34,485 nt of DNA from a filamentous cyanobacterium CCT1 (GCA_003017855.1 PYER01000034.1:1-34485), one strand, 5' to 3'; counted from the first letter of the stretch, positions 1 to 7,618 are shown. Made by a program: numbers and translations. Notes: generated by a model from the sequence alone, not told the origin.

Positions 1-74
1 GGTGGCTGAGTCTTCACGCTCAGGCAACCCCATCGCAGCTCTGTTACCCAAATTGCTGACTTTTTCAGCAAGCC

Positions 75-542
75 CTAGCTAAAGCGGACATCGCCAATCG
101 ACGCTAGCCGACCATTGGTGAAATAGCTAAAGCGAATGCCGTTAATACTGCTGATTTGTCCACCGCTGAAGTATTCAAAGCGAGCATCTCCGAGGGTGCG
201 GATGCGGCCATTGCTGAAGTAGGTAATCTCAGTCGTAAAGTCTCGCTGATCAATTGTCAGTTGACCATTGGCAAATACCTTAAGACGTGCCCCAGGAACC
301 GTAACAAAGGTACCCAGTACATTCCCAAGGGCGTCTATATAGATTGCCTGAAAGCCTTCCTCTCCTAGCTCAAGGGCATCATCTTGGTATTCAAAATTAG
401 CCTGGGTAGGGTAGTTTTGGTTGGCCTCGGCTTTACTACTCAGCCATGGGTTGAATAGCAGGTTCGAGCTAGCGCTGATTCCCACTGCTATTTGTGCACC
501 AGCCATACCTAGGGCCAAACGGGAAAAAAGGCGATATCTCAT
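75..542 (-). CDS. Secreted protein with short tandem beta-type repeats, function unknown
   Basis: I do not recognise this 155-residue protein. Residues 1-40 look like a secretion signal: RYR at the N-terminus, a hydrophobic stretch, then SSKAEAN as a plausible cleavage region. The C-terminal half is a run of about 16-residue units of the form F-x-Y-F-x-x-G-x-[IL]-x-x-[IL]-x-x-[IV]-R. Examples are YFSNGRIRTLGDAR, YFSGGQISSINGIR and YFTNGRLASIGDVR, with a weaker fourth unit (VFANGQLTI) before them. Such turn-rich repeats usually stack as beta-hairpins, as in MORN- or YwqK-like proteins, but that is analogy. The protein ends immediately after the last repeat. The start is the only ATG that gives a signal peptide; the ribosome site before it is weak. 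Confidence 0.7.
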   Translation of the reverse strand: MRYRLFSRLALGMAGAQIAVGISASSNLLFNPWLSSKAEANQNYPTQANFEYQDDALELGEEGFQAIYIDALGNVLGTFVTVPGARLKVFANGQLTIDQRDFTTEITYFSNGRIRTLGDARFEYFSGGQISSINGIRFSYFTNGRLASIGDVRFS

Positions 543-733
543 GGTGACAACTTCGATTTGTCTAGATTGGTCGAACGTCAGATTACCTAGGAGCTGTCAT
601 CAATTAACTGCCGATGGCTCAACAATCAACGCTTATAGCCCCTACCTGCTTTTGGTCGGGTATGGCAGCGCTGATGGGATCAGGATTTTGGCCAGAATTG
701 ATGGACACGCCCTAAGTTTTGGAGCAGCTAATT

Positions 734-761
734 CTCTCCTGGTGTAACTGCATCAGGAGAG
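734..761. terminator. Hairpin downstream of the tautomerase gene
   Basis: Arms CTCTCCTGGTG (734-744) and CATCAGGAGAG (751-761) pair over 11 positions with one G-T wobble around the loop TAACTG. The hairpin lies about 75 bases beyond the end of the minus-strand tautomerase gene. No clear T-run follows on either strand, so it is a weak terminator candidate or an RNA 3' end stabiliser. Confidence 0.35.
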
Positions 762-834
762 AGGACAGTAACCCACTTGAACAAGCAAGGTGCCCTCTAG
801 CTGCATCTACTTCCCAAGACAAAGACGTTTTCTT

Positions 835-1188
835 TCAACCAAAGGTGCCGCCGTTCCAGCCCCACATTGCGCCGGGGGCATCGGCAAACTCAATGTAGGT
901 GCGATTTTTGGGTACTCCCAGCGCCGTTTCAAGCTGGGAGCAAAACTCCTGGCTCATAGCGCGTGTTTTGGCACTGCCCATGGTGCCCACGCTTTTAATC
1001 TCGACGTAGCATACCGGATCGGTGGTGCCACCAAAGGTCATCGGCACATCGGCTTCAAAAGCCGTCATCACATAAGATTCGGGCTTGCCCAGGTGGCTGG
1101 CCAAACTGGAGGAGAGTACCTTCAGCAGGGTTTCAACCTGAGCGGGGTCGGGAGAGAGAACGGAGGTTTGAACTTTGATAAGAGGCAT
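835..1188 (-). CDS. MIF-like phenylpyruvate tautomerase
   Basis: The 117-residue product belongs to the macrophage migration inhibitory factor/tautomerase superfamily. It begins Met-Pro, so removal of Met exposes the N-terminal proline that acts as the general base in keto-enol tautomerisation. The family C-terminal signature is present as NRTYIEF followed by GWNGGTFG, and Lys occurs near residue 34 (GKPES), where the family places its second active-site residue. Length matches the usual 110-120. Members form homotrimers in the cytoplasm; bacterial substrates are mostly undefined. The next gene in the same direction (75-542) is unrelated and about 290 bases away, so this is probably a single-gene unit. 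The family is secure; the physiological substrate is not. Confidence 0.9.
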   Translation of the reverse strand: MPLIKVQTSVLSPDPAQVETLLKVLSSSLASHLGKPESYVMTAFEADVPMTFGGTTDPVCYVEIKSVGTMGSAKTRAMSQEFCSQLETALGVPKNRTYIEFADAPGAMWGWNGGTFG

Positions 1189-1216
1189 GGTGTTTAAAGA
1201 ATAAAAAATGTCAACC

Positions 1217-2071
1217 TTATTCTAAGTTCCAGGCTTTAAGCGTTGGTTCGTAGTAGGTTCCGTCACTTTCAACATTGGTTACGATGACAAGCCTTCTTCC
1301 TCCCGCTGTAGAAAGGATAAATCGACATTCGTCAATAATGTCATAGTCATCCCATGCACAGTCTTCAAAATGCGAAAACTCTTCCAAAAAACCATGAGAC
1401 TTCCCAGGCAACTCATCCTGCCTGTGCATTGGGTTGCGTATGTATGTTTGCCATCCTTCCGAGATCAAAAGCTGCTCTACTTTTCTATATTGAAGACCAG
1501 GCTTTAGTTGATCGACAACATCGAGAGTAGTCTTTGAAGGTTCAATATAGAAGCTGCTATTAAGAAAAAGCAAACTATAGCCATCAGAAGGCTGACCTGC
1601 AATAGTCACTTCAAGAGAACGGCCATCCTCCAACTGAAACTTTCCATCGCACAAGCCCAGTCCTGTGCCTTGGCAAGAAATTTCCGGGAAAGTTTCCCCC
1701 GTCGACATAGTTGTTTGGGAATCGATGAGTGCCTTATCTGCTTCAACTGGCATCCACCCAGAACTAAGAAGTTTGTTTCTCGCTTCTACATAATCCATGC
1801 CCTGTCGAAGGCTTAGGACTACATCAGCGGGCGATACTTTAGTCTCAGGTGAAGAAGCAGGAATGGGATGAGGCAAGCCATCTTGGGTACTAGGCGGCAC
1901 AGCCTGATCCTGCCTCAAAGAGCTGAATTGCTGTGACGAGGCAGTAAAGTAATGCTTAACCAAGTCAGGGAAGAAGCTCGGAAAGCCAAAGGCTGTTATA
2001 ACACCAGCACAAGCTGTTATAACAGCCGCCCATCCAGCCAAGTTGCTCTGTCCTTCTTTTTTATCAGTCAT
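1217..2071 (-). CDS. Membrane-anchored protein with two copies of a GW-motif domain
   Basis: Hypothetical protein of 284 residues. After a short polar N-terminus there is one transmembrane helix (about residues 11-34), then a Ser/Pro/Gln-rich linker to about residue 80. Two related modules follow, roughly 88-172 and 189-274. Each opens with [RP]-G-[ML]-x-Y-x-x-[AV]-x-x-L-L-x-x-[GE]-G-W and ends with a Cys-containing strand region: CQGTGLGLC then DGRSLEV in copy 1, DECRFIL then GRRLVIV in copy 2. I have seen this Y..AR..L...GW...C.G.G.C arrangement in uncharacterised exported bacterial proteins, without a known function. The start is uncertain. ATG at 2071 places a short tail before the helix; in-frame alternatives are ATG at 2110, ATG at 2122 and TTG at 2143. 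A+T content is higher than in neighbouring genes. Confidence 0.7.
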   Translation of the reverse strand: MTDKKEGQSNLAGWAAVITACAGVITAFGFPSFFPDLVKHYFTASSQQFSSLRQDQAVPPSTQDGLPHPIPASSPETKVSPADVVLSLRQGMDYVEARNKLLSSGWMPVEADKALIDSQTTMSTGETFPEISCQGTGLGLCDGKFQLEDGRSLEVTIAGQPSDGYSLLFLNSSFYIEPSKTTLDVVDQLKPGLQYRKVEQLLISEGWQTYIRNPMHRQDELPGKSHGFLEEFSHFEDCAWDDYDIIDECRFILSTAGGRRLVIVTNVESDGTYYEPTLKAWNLE

Positions 2072-2159
2072 CACCTTGCTATCCGGAGGCAGTACAAATT
2101 TACTGGCCATTCTAACGGACATTCTTGTGCACTCAGGTGACAAGCCTCAACTAAATTTT

Positions 2160-2663
2160 CTAGCCGCCGTAGTTCCAGCCGGTGCTCTCCAGCAGGAGGG
2201 GTTCGCCCTCGCGATGTACGGCAGCCCCAACGACCTCGCCCACAAAAACGGTGTGGTCACCGTGCTCTACAGTCCCAACGACACGGCACTCGACATAGCC
2301 CAGGGTATCTTTGATGATGGGGCAGCCGGTTTCGGGACCGGGGTAAAACTCGATGTCCTCAAACTTGTTGCCGACCCGGCGCAGGGGCTTAAAGAAGTTT
2401 TGGGCCAGCTCTTTTTGCCCTGCCTCTAGAAAGCTGATGGCAAATACGCCGCTCGCTTTGACCATCTCATGGGAGGTAGAGTCGTTTTTGACGCAGTTCA
2501 CCACCAGCGGCGGCTGAAAGGACGCCTGCATGACCCAGCTAGCGGTAAATCCGTTTAGCTCTTCCCCATTCTTAACGCCACAGATGTAGAGGCCGTGGGG
2601 AATTTTGCGCAAAAGCGTCTTTTTAGCCTGTTCATCTAGCACAACATGACCTGTGGAATGCAT
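2160..2663 (-). CDS. Flavin reductase-like FMN-binding split-barrel protein
   Basis: This 167-residue protein matches the flavin reductase-like family (split-barrel FMN-binding). The signatures are NGFTASWVMQAS near the N-terminus (flavin-contacting strand and turn), the PPLVVNCVKN strand, the FAISFL strand, and a late GDHTVFVGEVV motif typical of these barrels. Such proteins reduce free flavin with NAD(P)H or use FMN in electron transfer; cyanobacteria also fuse this module to flavodiiron proteins, but here it stands alone. A longer frame could begin at GTG 2729, but that codon lies inside the peroxiredoxin terminator hairpin, so ATG at 2663 is preferred. The gene lies directly after the peroxiredoxin gene on the same strand, separated by that terminator. 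Confidence 0.85.
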   Translation of the reverse strand: MHSTGHVVLDEQAKKTLLRKIPHGLYICGVKNGEELNGFTASWVMQASFQPPLVVNCVKNDSTSHEMVKASGVFAISFLEAGQKELAQNFFKPLRRVGNKFEDIEFYPGPETGCPIIKDTLGYVECRVVGTVEHGDHTVFVGEVVGAAVHREGEPLLLESTGWNYGG

Positions 2664-2716
2664 CTCTAGAGCGAGTTTAATACAGCGATCGCATTCCTCT
2701 CTACCCAATTGGGCAT

Positions 2717-2742
2717 AAAAAAGGCGCACCGCAGTGCGCCTT
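2717..2742 (-). terminator. Rho-independent terminator of the peroxiredoxin gene
   Basis: Read on the minus strand, the stem GGCGCAC-TGCG-GTGCGCC is followed by a run of six T (AAAAAA at 2717-2722 on plus). It lies about 25 bases beyond the peroxiredoxin stop codon and just before the flavin reductase start. Its place also argues against the GTG start of the downstream gene. Confidence 0.85.
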
Positions 2743-2765
2743 AGTTGTGAGTGATACTCAAAAAC

Positions 2766-3401
2766 CTACTTGTTGGGCTGGGGAGTCATACGCAGGTAGG
2801 GCTTGATTTCGGTAACGCCCTTAGGAAAGCGCTGCTTAGCCTCTTCGGTAGGAATGGCGGGGGAAACGACGACATCTTCGCCATCCTTCCAGTCCACGGG
2901 GGTCGCTACGCTGTAGTTGTCGGTGAGCTGCAGGGAGTCAATTACCCGCAAAATTTCGGCAAAGTTGCGTCCGGTGCTGGGCGGATAGGTAATGGTCAAC
3001 CGCAGTTTCTTGCTGGGGTCAATCACAAACACGCTGCGCACCGTTACCTTAGCGTTCGCGTTGGGGTGAATCATGCCGTAGAGGTCAGAGACCTTTTTGT
3101 CGTCATCGGCAATGATCGGGTAGTTGACCGAAACGCCCTGGGTTTCGTTGATATCGCCAATCCAGCCCTGGTGTGAGTCAGCGCTGTCTACGCTGAGGGC
3201 GATGACTTTAACGCCGCGCTTTTCAAACTCGGGCTTGAGCTTGGCTACGCTGCCCAGCTCGGTAGTGCAGACAGGGGTGTAGTCAGCGGGGTGAGAAAAC
3301 AGCACCACCCAGCTATCGCCAGCCCAGCTGTAAAAATCGATTTCACCCTCGCTGGTTTGCTGGGTGAAGTTAGGTACCTGATCGCCAAGTTGAAGCGCCA
3401 T
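2766..3401 (-). CDS. 1-Cys peroxiredoxin (Prx6 type)
   Basis: Peroxidase reducing H2O2 and organic hydroperoxides through one catalytic cysteine. The motif PVCTTE places the peroxidatic Cys at residue 45, preceded by FSHPADYTP, the Prx6-type form. No other cysteine occurs in the 211 residues, so the resolving thiol must come from a partner, consistent with the 1-Cys class. The long C-terminal region with VATPVDWKDG and MTPQP is typical of Prx6 proteins and forms the dimer interface. Length is normal. The start has GGAG about eight bases upstream. The gene has its own terminator (2717-2742), so it is probably transcribed alone, possibly from the TATAAT-like box at 3506-3511. Confidence 0.96.
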   Translation of the reverse strand: MALQLGDQVPNFTQQTSEGEIDFYSWAGDSWVVLFSHPADYTPVCTTELGSVAKLKPEFEKRGVKVIALSVDSADSHQGWIGDINETQGVSVNYPIIADDDKKVSDLYGMIHPNANAKVTVRSVFVIDPSKKLRLTITYPPSTGRNFAEILRVIDSLQLTDNYSVATPVDWKDGEDVVVSPAIPTEEAKQRFPKGVTEIKPYLRMTPQPNK

Positions 3402-3505
3402 CTCAAATCTCCGTTAGTCTGTGCAAAATACGTTGCCTAGCGTTTACTTACGCATTCTCCCATAAACCCCGGTATTCCGGTCGGAGTTTAGAGGATTATT
3501 TTAAG

Positions 3506-3511
3506 ATTATA
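3506..3511 (-). promoter_or_regulatory. Possible -10 box for the peroxiredoxin gene
   Basis: The minus strand reads TATAAT here, a perfect -10 hexamer, about 105 bases upstream of the peroxiredoxin ATG. I see no convincing -35 hexamer 16-18 bases upstream, which is common for regulated cyanobacterial promoters. This is position and motif evidence only. Confidence 0.35.
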
Positions 3512-3629
3512 GCGCAAGCCTTGTCGGTGGGGCGATTTGGCACTAGCACCAGGGTGACCTGGCGCCTGCGATGGCCCTTTTGGGCCGCTCTTTGACTATT
3601 GCGCCCTAGCCGCCAGTCTAATCACCAAC

Positions 3630-3655
3630 AAGGCACCCAGAAACCCAGGTGCCTT
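3630..3655 (-). terminator. Hairpin downstream of the Cys-rich membrane protein
   Basis: AAGGCACC (3630-3637) and GGTGCCTT (3648-3655) form a perfect 8-bp stem about 60 bases past the end of the minus-strand gene at 3713-4024. No T-run follows, so it may be a weak terminator or an mRNA 3'-end structure. Confidence 0.45.
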
Positions 3656-3712
3656 GGAGAGATTGTGATTTATCGGTAGCGATCGCAGTAGCTCAACTCG
3701 AGTTGCCCAGCT

Positions 3713-4024
3713 CTAAACCTGGCGATCGAACACTTTGGGCGCGTAGGCACTGCACCCATCGCAAGGGCCCATGGGATTCATGGCACAGCGCAGATAGGGC
3801 GATCGCGCATTCAGGTCGCAGGTAATGTCGCCAATCATGTAGCCCATGCCATCGACGTAGTGCAGATCACTATTGTTGTCTAGCAGCTTGGCCATGCTCT
3901 GCCCCAGTGCTGTTGGCACCGCAGTACTGCCGCACTTTTCGTTCCGGTCAGCGCGAACGCTCATCCACGCTGACACAATAGCTGGAGTGAGGCCGACCAC
4001 AAAAATTAAGACAATAACGAGCAT
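3713..4024 (-). CDS. Small membrane-anchored Cys-rich protein (DUF6464-like)
   Basis: Predicted 103-residue protein. Residues 1-20 are a hydrophobic helix, so it is probably anchored in a membrane. The C-terminal half has a conserved cluster: IGDITCDLNARSPYLRC, then NPMGPCDGC, giving four closely spaced cysteines that could bind a metal or form disulfides, plus one earlier Cys near residue 32. This SPYLRCA.NP.GPC.GC signature matches, from memory, the cyanobacterial family DUF6464, which has no assigned function. The start is the only ATG that includes the membrane helix. It lies upstream of and co-oriented with the peroxiredoxin gene but about 310 bases away with a hairpin between, so they are probably separate units. 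Confidence 0.75.
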   Translation of the reverse strand: MLVIVLIFVVGLTPAIVSAWMSVRADRNEKCGSTAVPTALGQSMAKLLDNNSDLHYVDGMGYMIGDITCDLNARSPYLRCAMNPMGPCDGCSAYAPKVFDRQV

Positions 4025-4806
4025 GAAACTGACATAGAAACTAGCAAGATCATCCTAACCTGATGACTTGGCTGGTCATCCGTCGGCAGCAGGGGATTGG
4101 TACATGCCGTTGCGTTACTTAGTCTTTCGCAATATTGGCAGCCAGCCGACTTTGCCTTGATTAGGCTGAAGGGTATGAGCTATGCGGCGATTTTTTGGAG
4201 TTAAGGAGCGACGGAAATAGCGTCTGGAAAGTTCCCAGCATAGATATTTTTTTGACAAATCTACGGTTGGGCTCTGCAAGAGAACGATTTTCGCTTCAGT
4301 TATCGACCAAAACAGGGCTGTTTACCCATCACCTGAACAAGGTCCTGAACTTTCCAGAACTTTCATGTATTGGCGGATTCTGTTCTATGACCGATTATCA
4401 AAACATCCTGTAGACTCGCGTGTGCTCCAAAGCTAAGACCGGGTAGGGCCACAGGACATTGTGGAGGTTCGCTCCTCAGTGATAGCGCCTTACCCGGCTT
4501 TTTATTTTTAAACTACCAACGCCGTCAGCCGTACTCCGTAAGGACTAGCCTGATCGCGCTGGCTCGGTGGCTTAAATAACATCCCCAACTGGTTAAGGGC
4601 AAACGACCGTTAGCTCCTGCGGGATACCTGTTGAGATCCAGAGCTTTAGAACATCTGTCAATCGCTGCAAAGCTAATCATTGAGACGCTACCCAGCACGC
4701 CAGTATCCCAATTAAATAGAAAACTCCCTACAAGCACTCGCCCCTTCTCTTGGCTGAAACCCTTCTAGCGCTGCCTCTCACCAGGCGGTTAATCGAGAGA
4801 ATCTGC
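4025..4806. other. Long intergenic region without a convincing gene
   Basis: About 780 bases lie between the small membrane protein and the DUF3122 gene. Reading frames of about 70 codons exist on both strands (4195-4413 plus, 4525-4737 minus), but neither has a ribosome site, domain or natural protein composition. The clear structure is the folded, T-run-ended segment at 4439-4509. Most of the rest reads as noncoding. Confidence 0.5.
4439..4509 (+). ncRNA. Candidate structured small RNA or strong terminator domain
   Basis: The outer stem CCGGGTA (4439-4445) pairs with TACCCGG (4491-4497), and extra pairs are possible inside with GGGC/GCGCC. Two inner hairpins sit within: CCACA-GGACAT-TGTGG (4449-4464), then GGAG-GTTCG-CTCC or the overlapping GAGG/CCTC (4463-4477). 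A T-rich tract (4499-4509) follows directly, as in an intrinsic terminator. No plus-strand gene follows: the next gene downstream is on the minus strand. This suggests the 3' end of a noncoding transcript starting somewhere in 4050-4430. I could not match it to 6S RNA, tmRNA, RNase P RNA, SRP RNA, the Yfr families or a riboswitch I know. Confidence 0.45.
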
Positions 4807-5337
4807 TCAGGCGGCTTCAGAGCCGTCTTTGAACGAGTAGACGTCCAGCCACTCCTCAACGATATAGGGCGCTACCACTAGCCTCGCAACGGTTCCGCTG
4901 GCCAAAGGCACAACCAGCGTTAGGGGTCCGGGGCGCTGAATGTGGCTCAAGATTGGGTCGATATCGTACTGAGCTACATTCTCTGGCAAGGTTTGGGTTT
5001 GAGAATCCAGTGAGGGCATCGCTGCCCACTGGGTTGCAGTACCGGTCTGTACCGAGAGGTCGCCCTGGCGATCGACCAATCCCTGGCCCGGAAATCCTAC
5101 CAGCCTCAGGTACACGCCCTCCAATTGCCCCTCTCTGTAGCGTTTAAAGACCGTTGCCTGCCACGCCACATCGTTTTGGTCGCGCAAACTCTGGCGTGAT
5201 CGATAGGTCGTTTGCCCTGGCTGTTCGTGGTAGGTGTGAACCGAGGCCATCGCTGGCTCAGCCAGGGCCAGCAGCAGCAGACAGCCCAGCAGCAGGGCCA
5301 GAATTGTGAGCCGCAGAGCGCGCCAGGGGTGGAACAT
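4807..5337 (-). CDS. Exported DUF3122-family protein
   Basis: 176-residue protein with a clear signal peptide: WRALRL, a leucine-rich core (residues about 10-27), then AEPAMA-SVH as the likely cleavage site. The mature part begins with HTYHEQPGQTTYRSRQSLRD and includes WQATVFKRY and LRLVGFPGQG, which match the cyanobacterial family DUF3122 as I remember it. No enzymatic motif is visible; it is rich in beta-strand patterns and likely resides in the periplasm or thylakoid lumen. The start ATG is set by the signal peptide. It lies downstream of the TPR gene on the same strand, separated by a 190-base purine-rich repeat, so co-transcription is uncertain. Confidence 0.8.
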   Translation of the reverse strand: MFHPWRALRLTILALLLGCLLLLALAEPAMASVHTYHEQPGQTTYRSRQSLRDQNDVAWQATVFKRYREGQLEGVYLRLVGFPGQGLVDRQGDLSVQTGTATQWAAMPSLDSQTQTLPENVAQYDIDPILSHIQRPGPLTLVVPLASGTVARLVVAPYIVEEWLDVYSFKDGSEAA

Positions 5338-5338
5338 G

Positions 5339-5525
5339 GGGCAGATGGAGATGGAGAGGATGAGGGTGGTGAGGAGATGAGGAGATGAGGAAGAGGGTGA
5401 GATTCTGGTGTTCCAGATCTCTTTATCTCACCACTTTATTATCCCTGCCTCCCTATCCTGCTGGAAGCCGTTCTGCATCTCCATCCCTTCATCTTCCCCA
5501 TTCCCTCATCCCCTCATCTTCGCCA
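5339..5525. repeat. Purine-rich GATGAGGA repeat with inverted partner
   Basis: The left part (5345-5400) is a run of degenerate GGAGATGAGG-type units, and the right part (5485-5522) has the complementary CCCTCATC/CCATTCC units. In the centre, GGTGAGAT-TCTGG-TGTT-CCAGA then ATCTCACC (5396-5432) forms a nested hairpin. Similar degenerate GAGGGGATG/GGGGAGAT units reappear just after the symporter gene (about 9431-9465). Intergenic repeats of this look are common in Leptolyngbya-like genomes. It fills the gap between two minus-strand genes and would form a long RNA stem if transcribed. Confidence 0.65.
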
Positions 5526-5530
5526 GCACT

Positions 5531-6994
5531 CTACAGTTGGCTCATCTGATTCAGCGTCTGCCGATACCCAGCGGCTTCGCCTTGCTGCAGGTAAAGCTGG
5601 GCGGCCTGCTCAAAGTCGCGACGAGCACCGGCATCGTCGCCGAGGCGAGCGCGCACAACCCCTCGGTTATAAAATAGCCCTGGGTCGGCACTGTTAGGAG
5701 CACTGACAATGGCCTGGGTGAGATCCTGGTAGGCATCTTGGGCCTGGTTCACCTGTAGGTAAGCCGCCCCCCGAGCAGAGTAAGCTTCCAGGTAATCGGG
5801 CTGTGCCTCTAAGGCCTGACTGTAGTCATCGATCGCGCCAAACACGTCCCCCGTAGCAAGGCGGGCATCGCCTCGGGCTTTCAGGGCAGCGGCATAGGTG
5901 GGATCGAGGATCAGGGCCTCGGTGTAGTCTGCGATCGCAGCGGTCGCATCCCCCGCCTGCAGCAGCGCGTCGCCTTTTTGCTTGTAGGCCATAGCCGAGT
6001 CAGGGTTGAGCTGCAGCACCCGAGCAAAATCTTGCTGGGCACCACTGAGGTTGCCCTGAGCAGCGCGAATCGTACCCCGGCTCATGTAGGCTTCGGTCAG
6101 GTCAGGGTTGAGTTCAATGGCGCGATCGAGGTCTTGCAGAGCGCGGGTAGGGCGCCCCTGACGATAGAACACATAGCTGCGGTTGAGATAGGCCCGAGCC
6201 ATACTGGAGTCGAGCTGTACCGCCTGGTTGAGATCATCGAGGGCGGCATCGTAGAGCCCCAGTTGGTAGTAGGCCACCCCCCGCCCCATGTAGGCTCTGG
6301 GTAGGTCGCCCTGTAGCTCAATGGCGCGGCTAAAGTCGGCTACAGCATCGCTGTAGTTATTGACCCGCTCTAGGGCAAAGCCCCGCAGCACGTAGGCCGA
6401 AGGATTGTCGGGGTCAAGCTCGATAGCGGTCGAAAAATCTTCTAGGGCCAGGTCATTGCGCCCCTGCTGCGAATCGATCAGGCCACGGTAGAGGTAGGCA
6501 TTTACCGCATCGGGGTTAGCCTCTAGAGCCGCATTAAAGTCAGCCTGGGCCTCGGTGGAGTTGCCCTGGCGATAGTAAACGCTACCCCGCGCAAACAGGG
6601 CGTTGGCGTTGGCAGGATCTAAATCTAAGGCCTGGTTTAGGTCAATTAGCGCCCGGTCGTAGTTATTTTGGTCAGCATAGATCAGACCTCGGTAGAGATA
6701 GGCACCAGCCAGGGTTGGATCTTTTTCGATGGCCATATCAAAGGCTTCGAGAGCGGCTTCGTAGTCGCCGCTGTTGTAGCGCTCAACCCCCTGGTTGTAG
6801 GCTTCGATCGCCGTCAAACCAGGCTCAGCTGCCTCAGGCTCGGCTTCGGCCTCAGCGTCGGTCTCGGGCTCGAGCTCGACGTCAGGTGCGACCATATCAG
6901 GCTCATTGGTCGGAGTTTGGGCGTAGACCCCCAGGGGCATTACCCCTGCTGCCATCCCCAGGCCCAACAGCACAGCTAAATATCGCAATTTCAT
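5531..6994 (-). CDS. Exported protein of twelve TPR repeats
   Basis: 487-residue protein. Residues 1-26 form a signal peptide (MKLRYLAVLLGLG ... GVYA-Q), followed by an acidic Glu/Ala/Asp linker to about residue 60, then twelve consecutive 34-residue tetratricopeptide repeats to the C-terminus. Each repeat has the A-Y-x-x-R-G ... G-x-x-x-A-A-x-x-D-F-x-x-A-[IL]-x-x-x-P pattern. TPR solenoids bind partner proteins; here the partner is unknown and would lie outside the cytoplasm or at a membrane face. A longer frame reaches 7075, but the ATG at 6994 is preferred because it has GGAGGGG upstream and starts the signal peptide. Repeats 2 and 4 are almost identical at their first helix (AYLYRGLI), suggesting recent internal duplication. 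Confidence 0.9.
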   Translation of the reverse strand: MKLRYLAVLLGLGMAAGVMPLGVYAQTPTNEPDMVAPDVELEPETDAEAEAEPEAAEPGLTAIEAYNQGVERYNSGDYEAALEAFDMAIEKDPTLAGAYLYRGLIYADQNNYDRALIDLNQALDLDPANANALFARGSVYYRQGNSTEAQADFNAALEANPDAVNAYLYRGLIDSQQGRNDLALEDFSTAIELDPDNPSAYVLRGFALERVNNYSDAVADFSRAIELQGDLPRAYMGRGVAYYQLGLYDAALDDLNQAVQLDSSMARAYLNRSYVFYRQGRPTRALQDLDRAIELNPDLTEAYMSRGTIRAAQGNLSGAQQDFARVLQLNPDSAMAYKQKGDALLQAGDATAAIADYTEALILDPTYAAALKARGDARLATGDVFGAIDDYSQALEAQPDYLEAYSARGAAYLQVNQAQDAYQDLTQAIVSAPNSADPGLFYNRGVVRARLGDDAGARRDFEQAAQLYLQQGEAAGYRQTLNQMSQL

Positions 6995-7261
6995 GGCTTC
7001 CCCTCCACCGACGGTGTTTGCAGATTGAGTAGATTGGTGCCGCCCCTCCGCAGGGGCCTCTGTCAGAGTACCCACAGAATACTCACCTACGTCTCTGGCG
7101 ATCTTGCCCTGGCGCTAATGATAGGCCAGCTTATTTAGGTTGAGAGACGGGTTTAAAGAGTTTTTTCTAGAATCGTAGGGGTAGGGTACCCGTTCTCACC
7201 CTGATCCATTCACAGCGCCTGATCCATTCATGCCCGAGGCGCGCCGCAGCAAGGAGATAGT

Positions 7262-7600
7262 ATGGCGATCGCACGTTGGTCTATTGGTCTTTTGCTGGGG
7301 GTCTTGCTGTGGCTGGGGCTAGGGCAGTACGTCGAGGCCCAGAGCGAGGCCCGCATCGACTCGCGGTTGAATCGCCTGGAGTCTGAACTCGGTCGGCTCA
7401 GGTCGCAGGTGAGACAGATAGAATCTCAGCTCTCCATTCCCAACCGTCCGGCCCCTAGCCTGCCCACCGTTACCCCACCCGCAGCGGAGCCTTCCCTCGA
7501 CGAGCAGTTCGACAACCTGGCTACGCTTGCGATCGAACTTAAGCAGCAGGTCAGACAGCTCGAAACTCGCGTCACTCAGCTCGAAAGAGCGACATCCTAG
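7262..7600 (+). CDS. Small exported coiled-coil protein
   Basis: 112-residue protein with a signal peptide (residues 1-26, ending VEA-QS) and two coiled-coil segments: about 30-58 (RLNRLESELGRLRSQV...) and about 85-110 (ELKQQVRQLETRVTQLE). They are separated by a Pro-rich hinge (NRPAPSLPTVTPPAAEP). Hydrophobic heptad positions are regular. AAGGAG lies seven to eight bases before the ATG, so the start is good. Its stop is 18 bases before the symporter start, which suggests co-transcription. No family name is recognised. It may oligomerise at the outer face of the membrane, perhaps with the symporter, but that is inference from gene order. Confidence 0.8.
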   Translation: MAIARWSIGLLLGVLLWLGLGQYVEAQSEARIDSRLNRLESELGRLRSQVRQIESQLSIPNRPAPSLPTVTPPAAEPSLDEQFDNLATLAIELKQQVRQLETRVTQLERATS

Positions 7601-7618
7601 TGTGGCAAGATAGCATCG

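Larger units (their letters stand above)
3402..3712. other. Intergenic region between peroxiredoxin and the Cys-rich membrane protein
   Basis: No gene is visible in these 311 bases. The half nearest the peroxiredoxin start is A+T-rich and contains its probable promoter and leader. The other half contains the hairpin at 3630-3655 and a HIP1 octamer near 3679. Confidence 0.6.

Noticed and set aside
2664-2729. N-terminal extension of the flavin reductase from GTG 2729
   Set aside because: The start codon lies inside the peroxiredoxin terminator, and the extra residues do not match the family.
4195-4413. Open frame of 72 codons on plus
   Set aside because: Starts at TTG with no ribosome site, composition is not protein-like, and it runs into the structured RNA region. 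Kept as noncoding.
4439-4509. 6S RNA or another standard housekeeping RNA
   Set aside because: The fold closes over only about 60 bases, without the long central-bubble hairpin of 6S RNA, and lacks signatures of tmRNA, RNase P RNA or SRP RNA.
4525-4737. Open frame of 70 codons on minus
   Set aside because: No ribosome site, no domain, and codon use unlike neighbours. It is most likely a chance frame in the intergenic region.
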